This document shows positions 51,908-61,680 of a stretch of 64,000 bases of DNA, in pieces. Made by a program: the position numbers and the translations under genes. The notes beneath the pieces were generated by a model, which saw only the letters and a program-made list of their open reading frames with translations, was not told the origin of the DNA and made no database searches. How positions within the stretch are numbered: position 1 is the first letter of the stretch; the number at the start of each line of letters is the position of its first letter. Source of the DNA: Paraburkholderia panacisoli (lineage in GTDB: Bacteria; Pseudomonadota; Gammaproteobacteria; Burkholderiales; Burkholderiaceae); assembly GCF_008369935.1 (NCBI RefSeq), contig NZ_VTUZ01000007.1, positions 62,001 through 126,000 on the forward strand, in the 5' to 3' direction.

Positions 51908-52014
51908 TATGTGGCTGCGCAAATCGGGGTCGATTGATCCGCCGCACGCGGACGCGATCCGGTACTCCCGAGAGTCCTTGGCGCCGCCATCGCCGAACCA
52001 GGCGTACGACGCGT

Positions 52015-52161
52015 CTAGTTGCCGGCGTCGGCGGGTCCGGTCGACGCCGACGCGCGGATTCGGGTCGACCGCGTGGACAAGGCGCTCATCAATAACGCGA
52101 TCCCCAGCAGTCCGACCAGATAAACGCCTGCCGTCAGCCAATCCTGATCCGCCATCATCAT
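52015..52161 (-). CDS. Small single-span membrane protein
   Basis: A 48-residue frame starting with three consecutive ATG codons (52161, 52158, 52155), preceded by GGGGGGA. The sequence has D-Q-D-W-L-T-A-G then a hydrophobic span V-Y-L-V-G-L-L-G-I-A-L-L-M (about 13-25). A basic serine/arginine tail follows, so the N-terminus should face out. It is too short for most gene finders. The coherent span and ribosome site argue for translation; no family recognised. Confidence 0.55.
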   Translation of the reverse strand: MMMADQDWLTAGVYLVGLLGIALLMSALSTRSTRIRASASTGPADAGN

Positions 52162-52522
52162 TCCCCCCAAGTAGCTGACATCGCCCGGTAAATGCGCCGC
52201 ATTTCACCGTGCATTGCGCTCCATTACGGCGCGACAGGCGAAAACCTTGATGGCGGGAATTCCCTTTTTAAAAGGGCCGGCGGAATAAGCTAATCACGAC
52301 AAGGGTCGAATCTGTATTTGAACAGCACATGGCGCGCGCCCGGCTCGCGCCACTGCGTAAGGGTTTGCACGAATCGCACCCCAAAAGGCAGCCCTAACCG
52401 GCAATATTGACTGCCATATTCCGCAGTTCATCAGATAAATCACGGCGAAATGGCGTGCGCTGTCAACCTTTTGCACACTTTGCCGTTATCCCTTTGTAAT
52501 CGCCAAATCAGGCGACGCAGCG
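52162..52522. other. 361-base AT-richer region upstream of mprF
   Basis: No gene seen. It contains the overlapping palindromes GGGAATTCCC (52255-52264) and CCCTTTTTAAAAGGG (52262-52276), an unusually AT-rich spot, and probably the promoters of the small leftward gene and of mprF. A clear -35/-10 pair for mprF was not found. Confidence 0.45.
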
Positions 52523-55168
52523 ATGGACGATCCGTCGTCGCGACAGCTCCACGCAAGGCCCCCCGCATTGACCATGTTCCATCGACATAACAACAAATTC
52601 GACCGGCTACGCGCAATGTTCACCCGCCTCTCGAAGACGCTCGTCAAGCGGGAAATCCTCTCGCCCGTGTTAGCGCTCGTGATTTGCGGGTTGCTGCTGG
52701 TCGTCTTGCAGCATTTGTCGCAAGCGGTCGACTACCGCTCGGTGATTCGCGAGTTGCGCGAGCTCACGGCCGGCGAGTGGACTGCCGCGCTCGGCGCCAC
52801 GGCACTCAGCTACGTGGCGCTGGTCGGACGCGATGCCGTGGGCTTGCGCTACCTGGGCGCGGCCGTGCCGCGCGTGGCGCTGTGGATCGGTGCGACCGCG
52901 GGTTCCGCGCTCGGCAACGCCACCGGCTTCGGCGCGTTGACGGGCGGCGCCGTGCGCGCGCGCGTCTACGGCGTGGCGAACATCACGCCCGCGCAGATCG
53001 GCCGCATGACCGTGTTCACGAGCGTGTCGCTCGCGCTCGCGCTCGTGCTGATGTCGGCGCTCGGCATGCTCGGCATGGCCGGCCAGCTCGCGCCGATGCT
53101 GCACCTCACACCCGTCACGCTGCGCTGGAGCGGCGCGGCGCTGCTGATCGCGCTCACGCTCGCGGCTGCCGCGTGCCGCCGCGAAACCCGCCCGATCCGC
53201 ACGCGCTGGCAGTGGCTGTCGTTCGACATTCCCGCGCGCCGCGATCTGCTCGCGCAAGTGGCGCTCGCGGTCCTCGACGTGGTGGCGGCAGGCCTCGCGC
53301 TGTGGGCGCTGCTGCCGCATGCGAACGTGAGCTTCGTAACCTTCATCACCGTCTATGCGGCAGCCATGCTGCTCGGCATGATCGGCCACACGCCCGGCGG
53401 GGTCGGAGTGTTCGAAGCGGCGATGGTTTTCACGCTGAGCGGCAGCGTGCAAACGCATCAGATGGTTGCCGCGCTGCTGGCGTATCGCGCGATCTATTTC
53501 GGTGTCCCGTTGATCGTCTCGGCGGCGTTGCTCGCGGGCTTCGAAGGCCGCGCGCTGAAAGACCGCTTGCCGCTGTTGCGCGCGCAGCGCGCGTCGGAAC
53601 TCGCGCCGCTGTTTCTGAGCCTCGTCACGTTCGTGGTCGGCGGCATGCTGGTGATTTCCAGCGCGACGCCCGCTTTCTGGCAACGCATTCATATCTTGCG
53701 CGACCTGGTGCCGCTATGGGTGCTCGAAAGCTCGCAGATGCTGTGCAGCGTGCTCGGCGTGCTGCTGCTGTTCGTCGCGCGCGGTTTGCTGCGCCGTCTG
53801 GACGCCGCCTGGTGGATGACGCTGCTGCTCGCGGTGCTGAGTCTCGCGCTGTCTTTGACCAAAGGTCTCGCGTTCGTCGAGGCGGGTGTGCTCGGCATGT
53901 TGATCGCGCTGCTGCTGTCCACGCGCTGGCGGTTCAATCGCCATTCGTCGCTGTTCGCGGAGCGCTTTACGGCGGGCTGGCTGGTATCGGTCGCGATGGT
54001 GCTGATGCTGGCCACGTGGGTCATGCTGTTCGCGTTCCGCGACGTGCCGTACACGCGCGACCTGTGGTGGCAATTCGCGTTCGACGAGCGCGCGCCGCGT
54101 GCGCTGCGCGCGACGCTGGCCGCGAGCCTGTTCGCCGCGACCTTCTCGTTCTGGCAATTGCTGCGTCCTGCGGCGGGCCGCTTCGTCAAACCCGCGCCGG
54201 AAGATCTGCGCGACGCGGCGCGCATCGTGCGCGCGCAGGAGCGCAGCGATGCCGGTCTCGCGCTGATGGGCGACAAGAGCTTCCTGTTCTCCGAGTCGCG
54301 CGAAGCATTCCTGATGTACGCGAAAAACGGCCGCACATGGGCCGCGCTGCATGATCCGGTGGGACCGCGCGACGAGTGGGCCGGCCTGATTCGCAAGTTC
54401 GTCGCGCTCGCGCATGCGCACGGCGGGCGCGCGGCGTTCTATCAGGTGCGCGCCAACGCATTGCCGCTCTATCTCGACGCCGGTCTCACGCTGATGAAGC
54501 TCGGCGAGGAAGCGCACGTCGTGCTCGACGATTTCGATCTGAAGGGCTCGCATCGCGCGCATCTGCGCTACGCGCTCAAGCGCGGCGAGCGCGACGGCTT
54601 CACCGTCGAAGTGATCGATCAGGCGAACGTGCCCGCGTCGCTCGAAACGCTGCGCGAGATTTCCGACGGCTGGCTCGACAGCCGCGACGCACGCGAGAAA
54701 AGCTTCTCGGTGGCCGCGTTCAACGACGAGTATCTCGCGGCGCAATCGGTGATGCTGGTGCGCCAGAACGGCGAGCCCGCCGCGTTCGTCACCTTCATGA
54801 CGACCGATATGAACACCGAGGCGACGGTCGGCGTGATGCGGCACGTGGAAAGCGCGTCGCCGTATGCGATGGAATATCTGTTCACTCAACTGGCGCTGCA
54901 TCTGAAGCAGGCGGGGTTCCGCTCGCTCAGCCTCGGCATCGCGCCGCTCTCCGGCATGCAGCCGACGCCGCTCGCGTCGCGCTGGCACCGGCTGGCCGGC
55001 ATCGTGTGGCGCTTCGGCGGCCGCTTCTATAACTTCCGCGGACTGCGTGCTTTCAAGAGCAAGTTCCAGCCGCATTGGGAGCCGCGCTATCTCGCGGCGT
55101 CGGGTTCGATGGGCGTGTTCTTCACGCTCGCGGACCTGTCATTGCTGGCAGGAGGCCGGCGTTCATGA
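52523..55168 (+). CDS. mprF: Bifunctional lysylphosphatidylglycerol synthetase/flippase
   Basis: An 881-residue MprF/LpiA-type protein. The N-terminal ~540 residues hold many membrane segments forming the flippase (G-H-T-P-G-G-V-G-V-F-E-A-A near 288-300 is a hallmark). The C-terminal cytosolic domain is the aminoacyl-transferase (GNAT-like pair). There E-R-S-D-A-G-L-A-L-M-G-D-K near 573-585 and L-G-I-A-P-L-S-G near 806-813 match LPG synthases. It transfers lysine from lysyl-tRNA to phosphatidylglycerol, reducing negative surface charge and giving cationic-peptide and acid resistance. The start may instead be 52574 or 52616; none has a clear ribosome site. It overlaps acvB in ATGA. Confidence 0.9.
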   Translation: MDDPSSRQLHARPPALTMFHRHNNKFDRLRAMFTRLSKTLVKREILSPVLALVICGLLLVVLQHLSQAVDYRSVIRELRELTAGEWTAALGATALSYVALVGRDAVGLRYLGAAVPRVALWIGATAGSALGNATGFGALTGGAVRARVYGVANITPAQIGRMTVFTSVSLALALVLMSALGMLGMAGQLAPMLHLTPVTLRWSGAALLIALTLAAAACRRETRPIRTRWQWLSFDIPARRDLLAQVALAVLDVVAAGLALWALLPHANVSFVTFITVYAAAMLLGMIGHTPGGVGVFEAAMVFTLSGSVQTHQMVAALLAYRAIYFGVPLIVSAALLAGFEGRALKDRLPLLRAQRASELAPLFLSLVTFVVGGMLVISSATPAFWQRIHILRDLVPLWVLESSQMLCSVLGVLLLFVARGLLRRLDAAWWMTLLLAVLSLALSLTKGLAFVEAGVLGMLIALLLSTRWRFNRHSSLFAERFTAGWLVSVAMVLMLATWVMLFAFRDVPYTRDLWWQFAFDERAPRALRATLAASLFAATFSFWQLLRPAAGRFVKPAPEDLRDAARIVRAQERSDAGLALMGDKSFLFSESREAFLMYAKNGRTWAALHDPVGPRDEWAGLIRKFVALAHAHGGRAAFYQVRANALPLYLDAGLTLMKLGEEAHVVLDDFDLKGSHRAHLRYALKRGERDGFTVEVIDQANVPASLETLREISDGWLDSRDAREKSFSVAAFNDEYLAAQSVMLVRQNGEPAAFVTFMTTDMNTEATVGVMRHVESASPYAMEYLFTQLALHLKQAGFRSLSLGIAPLSGMQPTPLASRWHRLAGIVWRFGGRFYNFRGLRAFKSKFQPHWEPRYLAASGSMGVFFTLADLSLLAGGRRS

Positions 55169-56430
55169 CATTGCATTCGATCTTCAGGCTCGCCGTCGCG
55201 GCGAGCTTCGTGAGCTGTGGCGCGCTCGCGCAAGCGGCGACCACCACCGTGCCTGGCGGCCGTTATGGCGACGTCACCGTGACCCAGCCGGCCGGCCCGT
55301 TGCGCGGCTTCGTGGTGCTGTACTCGCAAGCCAGCGGCTGGAATGCGGCCGATCAGCAAACTGCCGACGCACTCGCGAAAGCAGGCGCGTTGACTGTCGG
55401 CGTGGATACCGCGCGTTACGCGGCCAACCTGAGCGCGAAGAAGGAAACCTGCCATCAGCTGGTAGGCGACGCCGAAGCGTTGAGCCACCAGCTCGAACGG
55501 CAATCGCAATCGAGTCACTATTTCGCGCCGATCGTCGCGGGCACGGGCCAGGGCGCGACGCTCGCGATGCACGTGCTCGAACAGGCGCCGTCGAACACGA
55601 TTGCCGGCGCGGTCTCGGTGGATGCCGAGCATGCGCTCGATGCGCGCTTTCAGCCGTGTCCGCCGGACCCGACGGTGATCCGCGACAAGGTGCCGGGCTT
55701 CGTCGAAAAGGCGAGCACGGGCAACTCCGATCGCGTGCGCGTCGTCGCGTTGCTCACGCCGCATCTGCAGCCCGTGTCGACGAGCGACGGCGATGTCTCC
55801 GATCTGCCGCTGATCGAGTTGCCGGCTGCGCACCCGAACGGCCTGATGGCGATCGTCATTTCGGGCGACGGCGGCTGGCGCGATCTCGACAAGACCATTG
55901 CGCAGGCGTTGCAGAAAGACGGTGTGTCGGTGGTCGGCTGGGACAGCCTGCGCTACTTCTGGAGCGAGAAGCCCCCCGCGCAGACGAGCCGCGATCTCGC
56001 GCGCGTGATGCAGACCTATGGCGCGCGTTGGCACGCGGAGCATATTGCGCTGGTCGGCTATTCGTTCGGCGCCGACGTGATGCCGTTCGCGTACAACCGT
56101 CTGCCGCAGGAGCAGCGCACGAAGGTGTCGCTGATCGCGTTGCTCGGCTTTGCGCCCGATGCCGATTTTCAGATCCGCGTGGGCGGCTGGCTCGGCATGC
56201 CGGCGAGCGAGAAGGCGTTGAAGGTGCAGCCGGAATTGACGAAGGTGCCGCCCGCGATCGTGCAGTGCTTTTACGGTGCGGAAGAGGAGGACACGCTGTG
56301 TCCGGCGCTCGATAAAAGCGGTATCGAGGTGATTCGCACGTCGGGCGATCATCACTTCGGCGGTGACTACAACGCGATGGAGAGGCGCATTCTCAGCGCC
56401 TTCAAAAAGCAGAGCGGCGTGCGTGACTGA
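55165..56430 (+). CDS. acvB: AcvB/VirJ-family lysylphosphatidylglycerol hydrolase
   Basis: A 421-residue periplasmic protein. A signal peptide (A-L-A-Q-A cleavage near 22-24) precedes two alpha/beta-hydrolase-like halves. The second contains I-S-G-D-G-G-W-R-D-L (about 231-240), the nucleophile in G-Y-S-F-G-A-D at Ser300 and a C-terminal D-H-H-F-G-G-D-Y. In Agrobacterium AcvB hydrolyses lysylphosphatidylglycerol made by LpiA, its operon partner; the same order occurs here. The start at 55165 overlaps the mprF stop (ATGA). Synthesis and removal of the same lipid are thus co-translated. Confidence 0.87.
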   Translation: MTLHSIFRLAVAASFVSCGALAQAATTTVPGGRYGDVTVTQPAGPLRGFVVLYSQASGWNAADQQTADALAKAGALTVGVDTARYAANLSAKKETCHQLVGDAEALSHQLERQSQSSHYFAPIVAGTGQGATLAMHVLEQAPSNTIAGAVSVDAEHALDARFQPCPPDPTVIRDKVPGFVEKASTGNSDRVRVVALLTPHLQPVSTSDGDVSDLPLIELPAAHPNGLMAIVISGDGGWRDLDKTIAQALQKDGVSVVGWDSLRYFWSEKPPAQTSRDLARVMQTYGARWHAEHIALVGYSFGADVMPFAYNRLPQEQRTKVSLIALLGFAPDADFQIRVGGWLGMPASEKALKVQPELTKVPPAIVQCFYGAEEEDTLCPALDKSGIEVIRTSGDHHFGGDYNAMERRILSAFKKQSGVRD

Positions 56431-56521
56431 TTGCGGCGTCGTCGTGTGAGGCGAGTGGTTGGGCGAAGGGTCGGCGGCATCAGGGTTGACAAAGCGCGCC
56501 GACTCAACGAAGATCGATCAG

Positions 56522-56584
56522 ATGAACTGCCTCGACATCCGTATTGCGCTGATTATTAGCATCATTCATCGAATGGTGGGTTAG
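56522..56584 (+). CDS. Isoleucine-rich leader peptide of ilvA
   Basis: A 20-codon frame, ATG at 56522 to TAG at 56582-56584. It encodes M-N-C-L-D-I-R-I-A-L-I-I-S-I-I-H-R-M-V-G, with six isoleucine codons, two leucine and one valine, all before a terminator in front of ilvA. Isoleucine is the end product controlling threonine deaminase. The ribosome site is weak (GAAG about 10 bases upstream). Composition, position and the alternative RNA pairings make chance unlikely. It would sense charged tRNA-Ile by ribosome stalling. Confidence 0.75.
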   Translation: MNCLDIRIALIISIIHRMVG

Positions 56585-56637
56585 CGCGCGTCTGATAGCA
56601 GTGACACATTAACCCGCCCCACGAGGCGGGTTTTTTT
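56575..56637 (+). promoter_or_regulatory. ilvA transcription attenuator with alternative pairings
   Basis: Terminator: AACCCGCC (56611-56618) pairs with GGCGGGTT (56625-56632) and runs on in T residues to 56637. Antiterminator: GGTGGGTT (56575-56582), which overlaps the end of the leader reading frame, can pair with the same AACCCGCC with one G-T wobble. A ribosome stalled at the Ile codons leaves GGTGGGTT free, favouring read-through; a ribosome at the leader stop covers it, favouring termination. Confidence 0.75.
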
Positions 56638-56705
56638 ATGTCCGCTTGCTGCCTGCCTCCTGGTGAACTCTGTGCTGATTCGTTCTTGCCATACAGGAGC
56701 TTGCC

Positions 56706-58289
56706 TTGCCGTCACACTCACTCGAATACGCGCACGCCTATGCTGCGGAAGCTATCGACAGCGTCGCGCTGCGCCACGATTACCTCAAGAAGACCCTGAC
56801 CGCGCGCGTCTACGACGTGGCCCGCGAGACCGAACTCGAACGCGCGCCGAACCTGTCGGCGCGGCTGCGCAACCCGGTCTATCTGAAGCGCGAGGACAAC
56901 CAGCCGGTGTTCTCGTTCAAGCTGCGCGGCGCGTACAACAAGATGGCGCATATCCCGGCCGAAGCGCTGGGGCGTGGGGTGATTACCGCATCGGCGGGCA
57001 ATCATGCGCAGGGCGTGGCATTGTCGGCGGCACGCATGGGCGTGAAGGCGATCATCGTGGTGCCGGTCACGACACCGCAGGTCAAGGTCGATGCCGTGCG
57101 CGCACACGGCGGCCCGACGGTCGAGGTGGTGCAGTTCGGCGAATCGTACAGCGACGCCTACGCACATGCGGTGAAGTTGCAGGAAGAGCGCGGCCTGACC
57201 TTCGTGCATCCGTTCGACGACCCTTACGTGATCGCGGGCCAGGGCACCGTCGCGATGGAGATTCTCAGCCAGCATCAGGGACCGATTCACGCGATCTTCG
57301 TGCCGATCGGCGGCGGCGGACTCGCGGCCGGCGTGGCCGCGTATGTGAAATCGGTGCGCCCGGAGATCAAGGTGATCGGCGTGCAGACCGACGATTCGTG
57401 CGCGATGGCCGCATCGCTGAAAGCGGGCGAGCGGGTCACGCTGAACGAAGTCGGCCTGTTCTCGGACGGCACGGCGGTGAAGCTGGTCGGTGAAGAAACC
57501 TTCCGGCTGTGCAGCGAATATCTCGACGACGTGCTGCTCGTGGACACCGATGCGCTGTGCGCGGCGATCAAGGACGTGTTCCAGGACACGCGCAGCGTGC
57601 TCGAACCCGCGGGCTCGCTGGCGGTCGCCGGAGCCAAGCAGTATGCGGAGCGCGAAGGCATCGAGAACCAGACGCTGATCGCGATCACGTCGGGCGCGAA
57701 CATGAACTTCGACCGCATGCGTTTCGTCGCCGAGCGCGCCGAAGTCGGCGAGGCGCGCGAAGCGGTGTTCGCGGTGACGATCCCCGAGGAGCGCGGCAGC
57801 TTCCGGCGCTTCTGCGAACTGGTCGGCACGCGCAGCGTCACCGAGTTCAACTACCGGATCGCGGACGCGAACTCGGCGCATATCTTCGTTGGCGTGCAGA
57901 TCAGGAATCGCAGCGAGTCGGCGCAAATCGCGGGCGCGTTCGAAGCGCACGGCTTCGCCACCGTCGACCTGACCTTCGACGAACTCTCGAAGCAGCACAT
58001 CCGCTACATGGTCGGCGGGCGCTCGCCGCTCGCGCATGACGAGCGGCTGTTCCGCTTCGAGTTTCCGGAGCGGCCGGGCGCGCTGATGAAGTTCCTGTCG
58101 TCGATGGCGCCGAACTGGAACATCAGCCTGTTCCACTATCGCAACCAGGGGGCGGATTACAGTTCGATCCTGGTGGGCATCCAGGTGCCCACGAGCGAGA
58201 CCGGGGAGTTCGACCGTTTTCTCGCGACGCTCGGCTATCCGTACTGGGAAGAGACGCAAAACCCGGTGTATCGCCTGTTTCTCGCCTAG
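56706..58289 (+). CDS. ilvA: Threonine ammonia-lyase (deaminase), biosynthetic
   Basis: A 527-residue PLP enzyme converting threonine to 2-oxobutyrate, the first isoleucine-specific step. The PLP lysine is Lys72 in F-S-F-K-L-R-G-A-Y. The glycine-rich phosphate loop V-P-I-G-G-G-G-L-A-A-G is near 199-209 and S-A-G-N-H-A-Q-G-V-A near 97-106. Two C-terminal ACT-like regulatory domains (E-R-G-S-F-R-R-F-C and E-R-P-G-A-L-M-K-F) mark the long, isoleucine-inhibited biosynthetic form. The start is TTG at 56706 with AGGAG five bases ahead. An attenuator lies directly upstream. Confidence 0.93.
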   Translation: MPSHSLEYAHAYAAEAIDSVALRHDYLKKTLTARVYDVARETELERAPNLSARLRNPVYLKREDNQPVFSFKLRGAYNKMAHIPAEALGRGVITASAGNHAQGVALSAARMGVKAIIVVPVTTPQVKVDAVRAHGGPTVEVVQFGESYSDAYAHAVKLQEERGLTFVHPFDDPYVIAGQGTVAMEILSQHQGPIHAIFVPIGGGGLAAGVAAYVKSVRPEIKVIGVQTDDSCAMAASLKAGERVTLNEVGLFSDGTAVKLVGEETFRLCSEYLDDVLLVDTDALCAAIKDVFQDTRSVLEPAGSLAVAGAKQYAEREGIENQTLIAITSGANMNFDRMRFVAERAEVGEAREAVFAVTIPEERGSFRRFCELVGTRSVTEFNYRIADANSAHIFVGVQIRNRSESAQIAGAFEAHGFATVDLTFDELSKQHIRYMVGGRSPLAHDERLFRFEFPERPGALMKFLSSMAPNWNISLFHYRNQGADYSSILVGIQVPTSETGEFDRFLATLGYPYWEETQNPVYRLFLA

Positions 58290-58440
58290 CAGATTGGGTG
58301 GGGTTTACCTTGAGGTCGCGCAACCTTCAGTGATTGCCCGGTGCGCCTTATAAAGGGGCCACAAGCCCCGCCAGCACGGCGTTAGCGCGCGTTGTCACCC
58401 ATCAACGCGGCCGTCGCGGATCAGCCGTTTATCGCCATAA

Positions 58441-59712
<1,272 letters not shown>

Positions 59713-59740
59713 CCACCGCGCAAGGCGAGTCGCACCGACG

Positions 59741-60631
59741 CTAGTTGAGCGACAAATCCCGGTGCGCCGCGGCCTGAAACTCCGTAGGCGTGACGCCGGT
59801 CTGCTTGCGGAAATAGCGGCTGAAATAAGCCGCATCCTCGAAACCGAGCGCATGCGCGATCTGTTTGATGGTCAAGCCTGAATAGACCAGATCGCGCTGC
59901 GCCTCGCGTATCAGATGGTCATTGACGAGCGACAGCGGTGAATGGCCGAGTTCGTCGCGGCAGATGCGGCCCAATTGCGCGGCCGTGACGCCGAGTTTCC
60001 CTGCATAGAACTCGATGGGCTGGTGTTCGCGAACGTGCGAGGCGACCAGTTCGCGCAGCCGTTTGATCTGCGCCGCGCGTCGGTCGTTGACCGTCGCGCT
60101 GGCCGCCGACGCGGCATCGGTCAAACGCGCCACTTGCACAAAAAGTGCAATCATCAACGCCATGCCCGCGGCGATATGGCCGCGCGCGCTGCCGCGAAAT
60201 TCCTGTTCCAGCAGGCCGAACAACGGCATCAGCGTGCGCTCGCCGACCTCGGGCCGCACGGGGATCAGCGCGGGCCGTTGCAGCACCGGTAACAGACCCG
60301 GCGACACGGCTTTCGAGATCGACTCCAGCGCCCGCTGCGCAGCGGTGATCACGAGCCCGTCCATTTCCGGCGAAAACACGAATCCATGCACGGTTTGCGC
60401 GGGAATCAGCACGATGCACGGCGGTTCGATCGCGAGTTTCTCGCTCTCGACCAGCACGTGGCCCATGCCGCCGCGGATGTAGAGAATCTGCAGCAGCGCG
60501 TCGTGACGGTGCGCTGCGATATGCCAGTCGTTAGGACGGCTGCGCTCCACGATCCATTCGAAATTGAATGCGTCGTACCAGGGCGGCCGCGCCGACTCTC
60601 CATACAAGTCGTAGTTAGGGATTTTACTCAT
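59741..60631 (-). CDS. pobR: AraC-family regulator, PobR type
   Basis: A 296-residue AraC/XylS regulator. The N-terminal cupin-like effector domain has I-P-N-Y-D-L-Y-G-E and H-R-H-D-A-L-L-Q-I-L-Y-I (about 42-53), typical of the 4-hydroxybenzoate-responsive PobR group. The C-terminal pair of helix-turn-helices ends in L-T-I-K-Q-I-A-H-A-L-G-F-E-D-A-A-Y-F-S-R-Y-F. The start at 60631 has AGGAGA ten bases ahead; the frame is open far upstream but is antisense to the next gene. It adjoins pobA and is divergent from the SDR operon, so it could control either; the repeats upstream of pobA favour pobA. Confidence 0.83.
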   Translation of the reverse strand: MSKIPNYDLYGESARPPWYDAFNFEWIVERSRPNDWHIAAHRHDALLQILYIRGGMGHVLVESEKLAIEPPCIVLIPAQTVHGFVFSPEMDGLVITAAQRALESISKAVSPGLLPVLQRPALIPVRPEVGERTLMPLFGLLEQEFRGSARGHIAAGMALMIALFVQVARLTDAASAASATVNDRRAAQIKRLRELVASHVREHQPIEFYAGKLGVTAAQLGRICRDELGHSPLSLVNDHLIREAQRDLVYSGLTIKQIAHALGFEDAAYFSRYFRKQTGVTPTEFQAAAHRDLSLN

Positions 60632-60796
60632 GCCGTTTTGTCTCCTATGTGCGAATTGTCCTGCGATGCGCTGCCTTTGTCCAATTTCAGCCGCACTCGC
60701 GTGGCTATACTTTTTTCCATGAAAGGCGCGCTTGAATAGCGCGGCGGCAAAGCCGGCCAGCGCATCGCGCCGACGATCAAAATCATGGAGATTCGG

Positions 60797-61657
60797 ATGA
60801 CTAATCAAATCAACGGGAGTCGTGACACAGCGGGCGCACAGCATTGGCTCGCGCTCGAAGGCAAGGTCTGCGTGGTGAGCGGAGCGGCCGGCGGTATCGG
60901 CAGCGCAATCGCTCAGGTACTCGGCAATGCGGGAGCGCGCCTGGCGTTGCTCGACCGTGACGAGGAAAAGTGCCGCGCACTCGCGCAGAGCCTGAACGCG
61001 AATGGCGTCGAGGCGCTCGCGCTCCCTTGCGACATCGGCGACATCGACAGCGTGCGCGGTGCGGTGAACGGCGCCGAGTCGGCACTCGGCGTGGCTGATG
61101 TGCTGGTGAACAACGCCGGATTGCTGCGTCCGGGCGGCATCGAAGAGATCGGTCTGGATGCGTGGAACGCGATGCTGCGCGTGAACCTGACAGGGTACAT
61201 GCTGTGCTCGCAGCAGTTCGGCCACGGCATGTTGAAGCAGGGCGCGGGCGCGATCGTGCATGTCGCTTCGGTGGCCGCGCATCATCCGCAAACCTACAGC
61301 GGCGCCTATAGCCCCGGCAAAGCCGGCGTCGCGATGCTGTCGAAGCAACTCGCGGCGGAGTGGGGGCCGCGCGGCATCCGCAGCAACACGGTGTGTCCGG
61401 GCATGATCCGCACGCCGTTGTCCGCCGCGTTCTATGAGCACGGCGATATCGAGCGCCGCCGCAGCGCGATGACGGCCAGCCGCCGCATCGGCGAACCCGG
61501 CGACATCGCCGATGTCGTCGCGTTTCTCGCCAGTGCTCGCGCCGCGTATGTGAACGGCGCTGAGATCGTCGTCGACGGCGGACTCGAAAGCATGCTGATG
61601 GACCTCGTGCCGCGGCCCGGCTTCGAAGCCACAGCGGCTACGCCGGTCACCCGTTAG
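60797..61657 (+). CDS. Short-chain dehydrogenase, first gene of a catabolic operon
   Basis: A 286-residue classical SDR: V-V-S-G-A-A-G-G-I-G-S-A near 30-41, N-N-A-G near 108-111, catalytic Y-S-P-G-K near 171-175, and C-P-G-M-I-R-T. It should oxidise a secondary alcohol. The ATG at 60797 has GGAGA seven bases ahead; an earlier ATG at 60785 is also in frame. The flavoprotein gene follows after 23 bases. A TATACT box at 60706-60711 may be its -10 element. Confidence 0.85.
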   Translation: MTNQINGSRDTAGAQHWLALEGKVCVVSGAAGGIGSAIAQVLGNAGARLALLDRDEEKCRALAQSLNANGVEALALPCDIGDIDSVRGAVNGAESALGVADVLVNNAGLLRPGGIEEIGLDAWNAMLRVNLTGYMLCSQQFGHGMLKQGAGAIVHVASVAAHHPQTYSGAYSPGKAGVAMLSKQLAAEWGPRGIRSNTVCPGMIRTPLSAAFYEHGDIERRRSAMTASRRIGEPGDIADVVAFLASARAAYVNGAEIVVDGGLESMLMDLVPRPGFEATAATPVTR

Positions 61658-61680
61658 GCCCTCGCACAAGGACGCACATC

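Noticed and set aside
52670..55075. Very long open frames antisense to mprF.
   Set aside because: Arginine/histidine/glutamine-rich translations typical of the complement of GC-rich coding sequence.
56431..56660. A tRNA or small-RNA gene between acvB and ilvA.
   Set aside because: No cloverleaf can be drawn; the structure is fully explained by a leader peptide and attenuator.
60632..61669. Continuation of the pobR frame far upstream, giving a 642-codon open frame.
   Set aside because: The upstream part is antisense to the SDR gene and lacks family likeness; family similarity begins at 60631.
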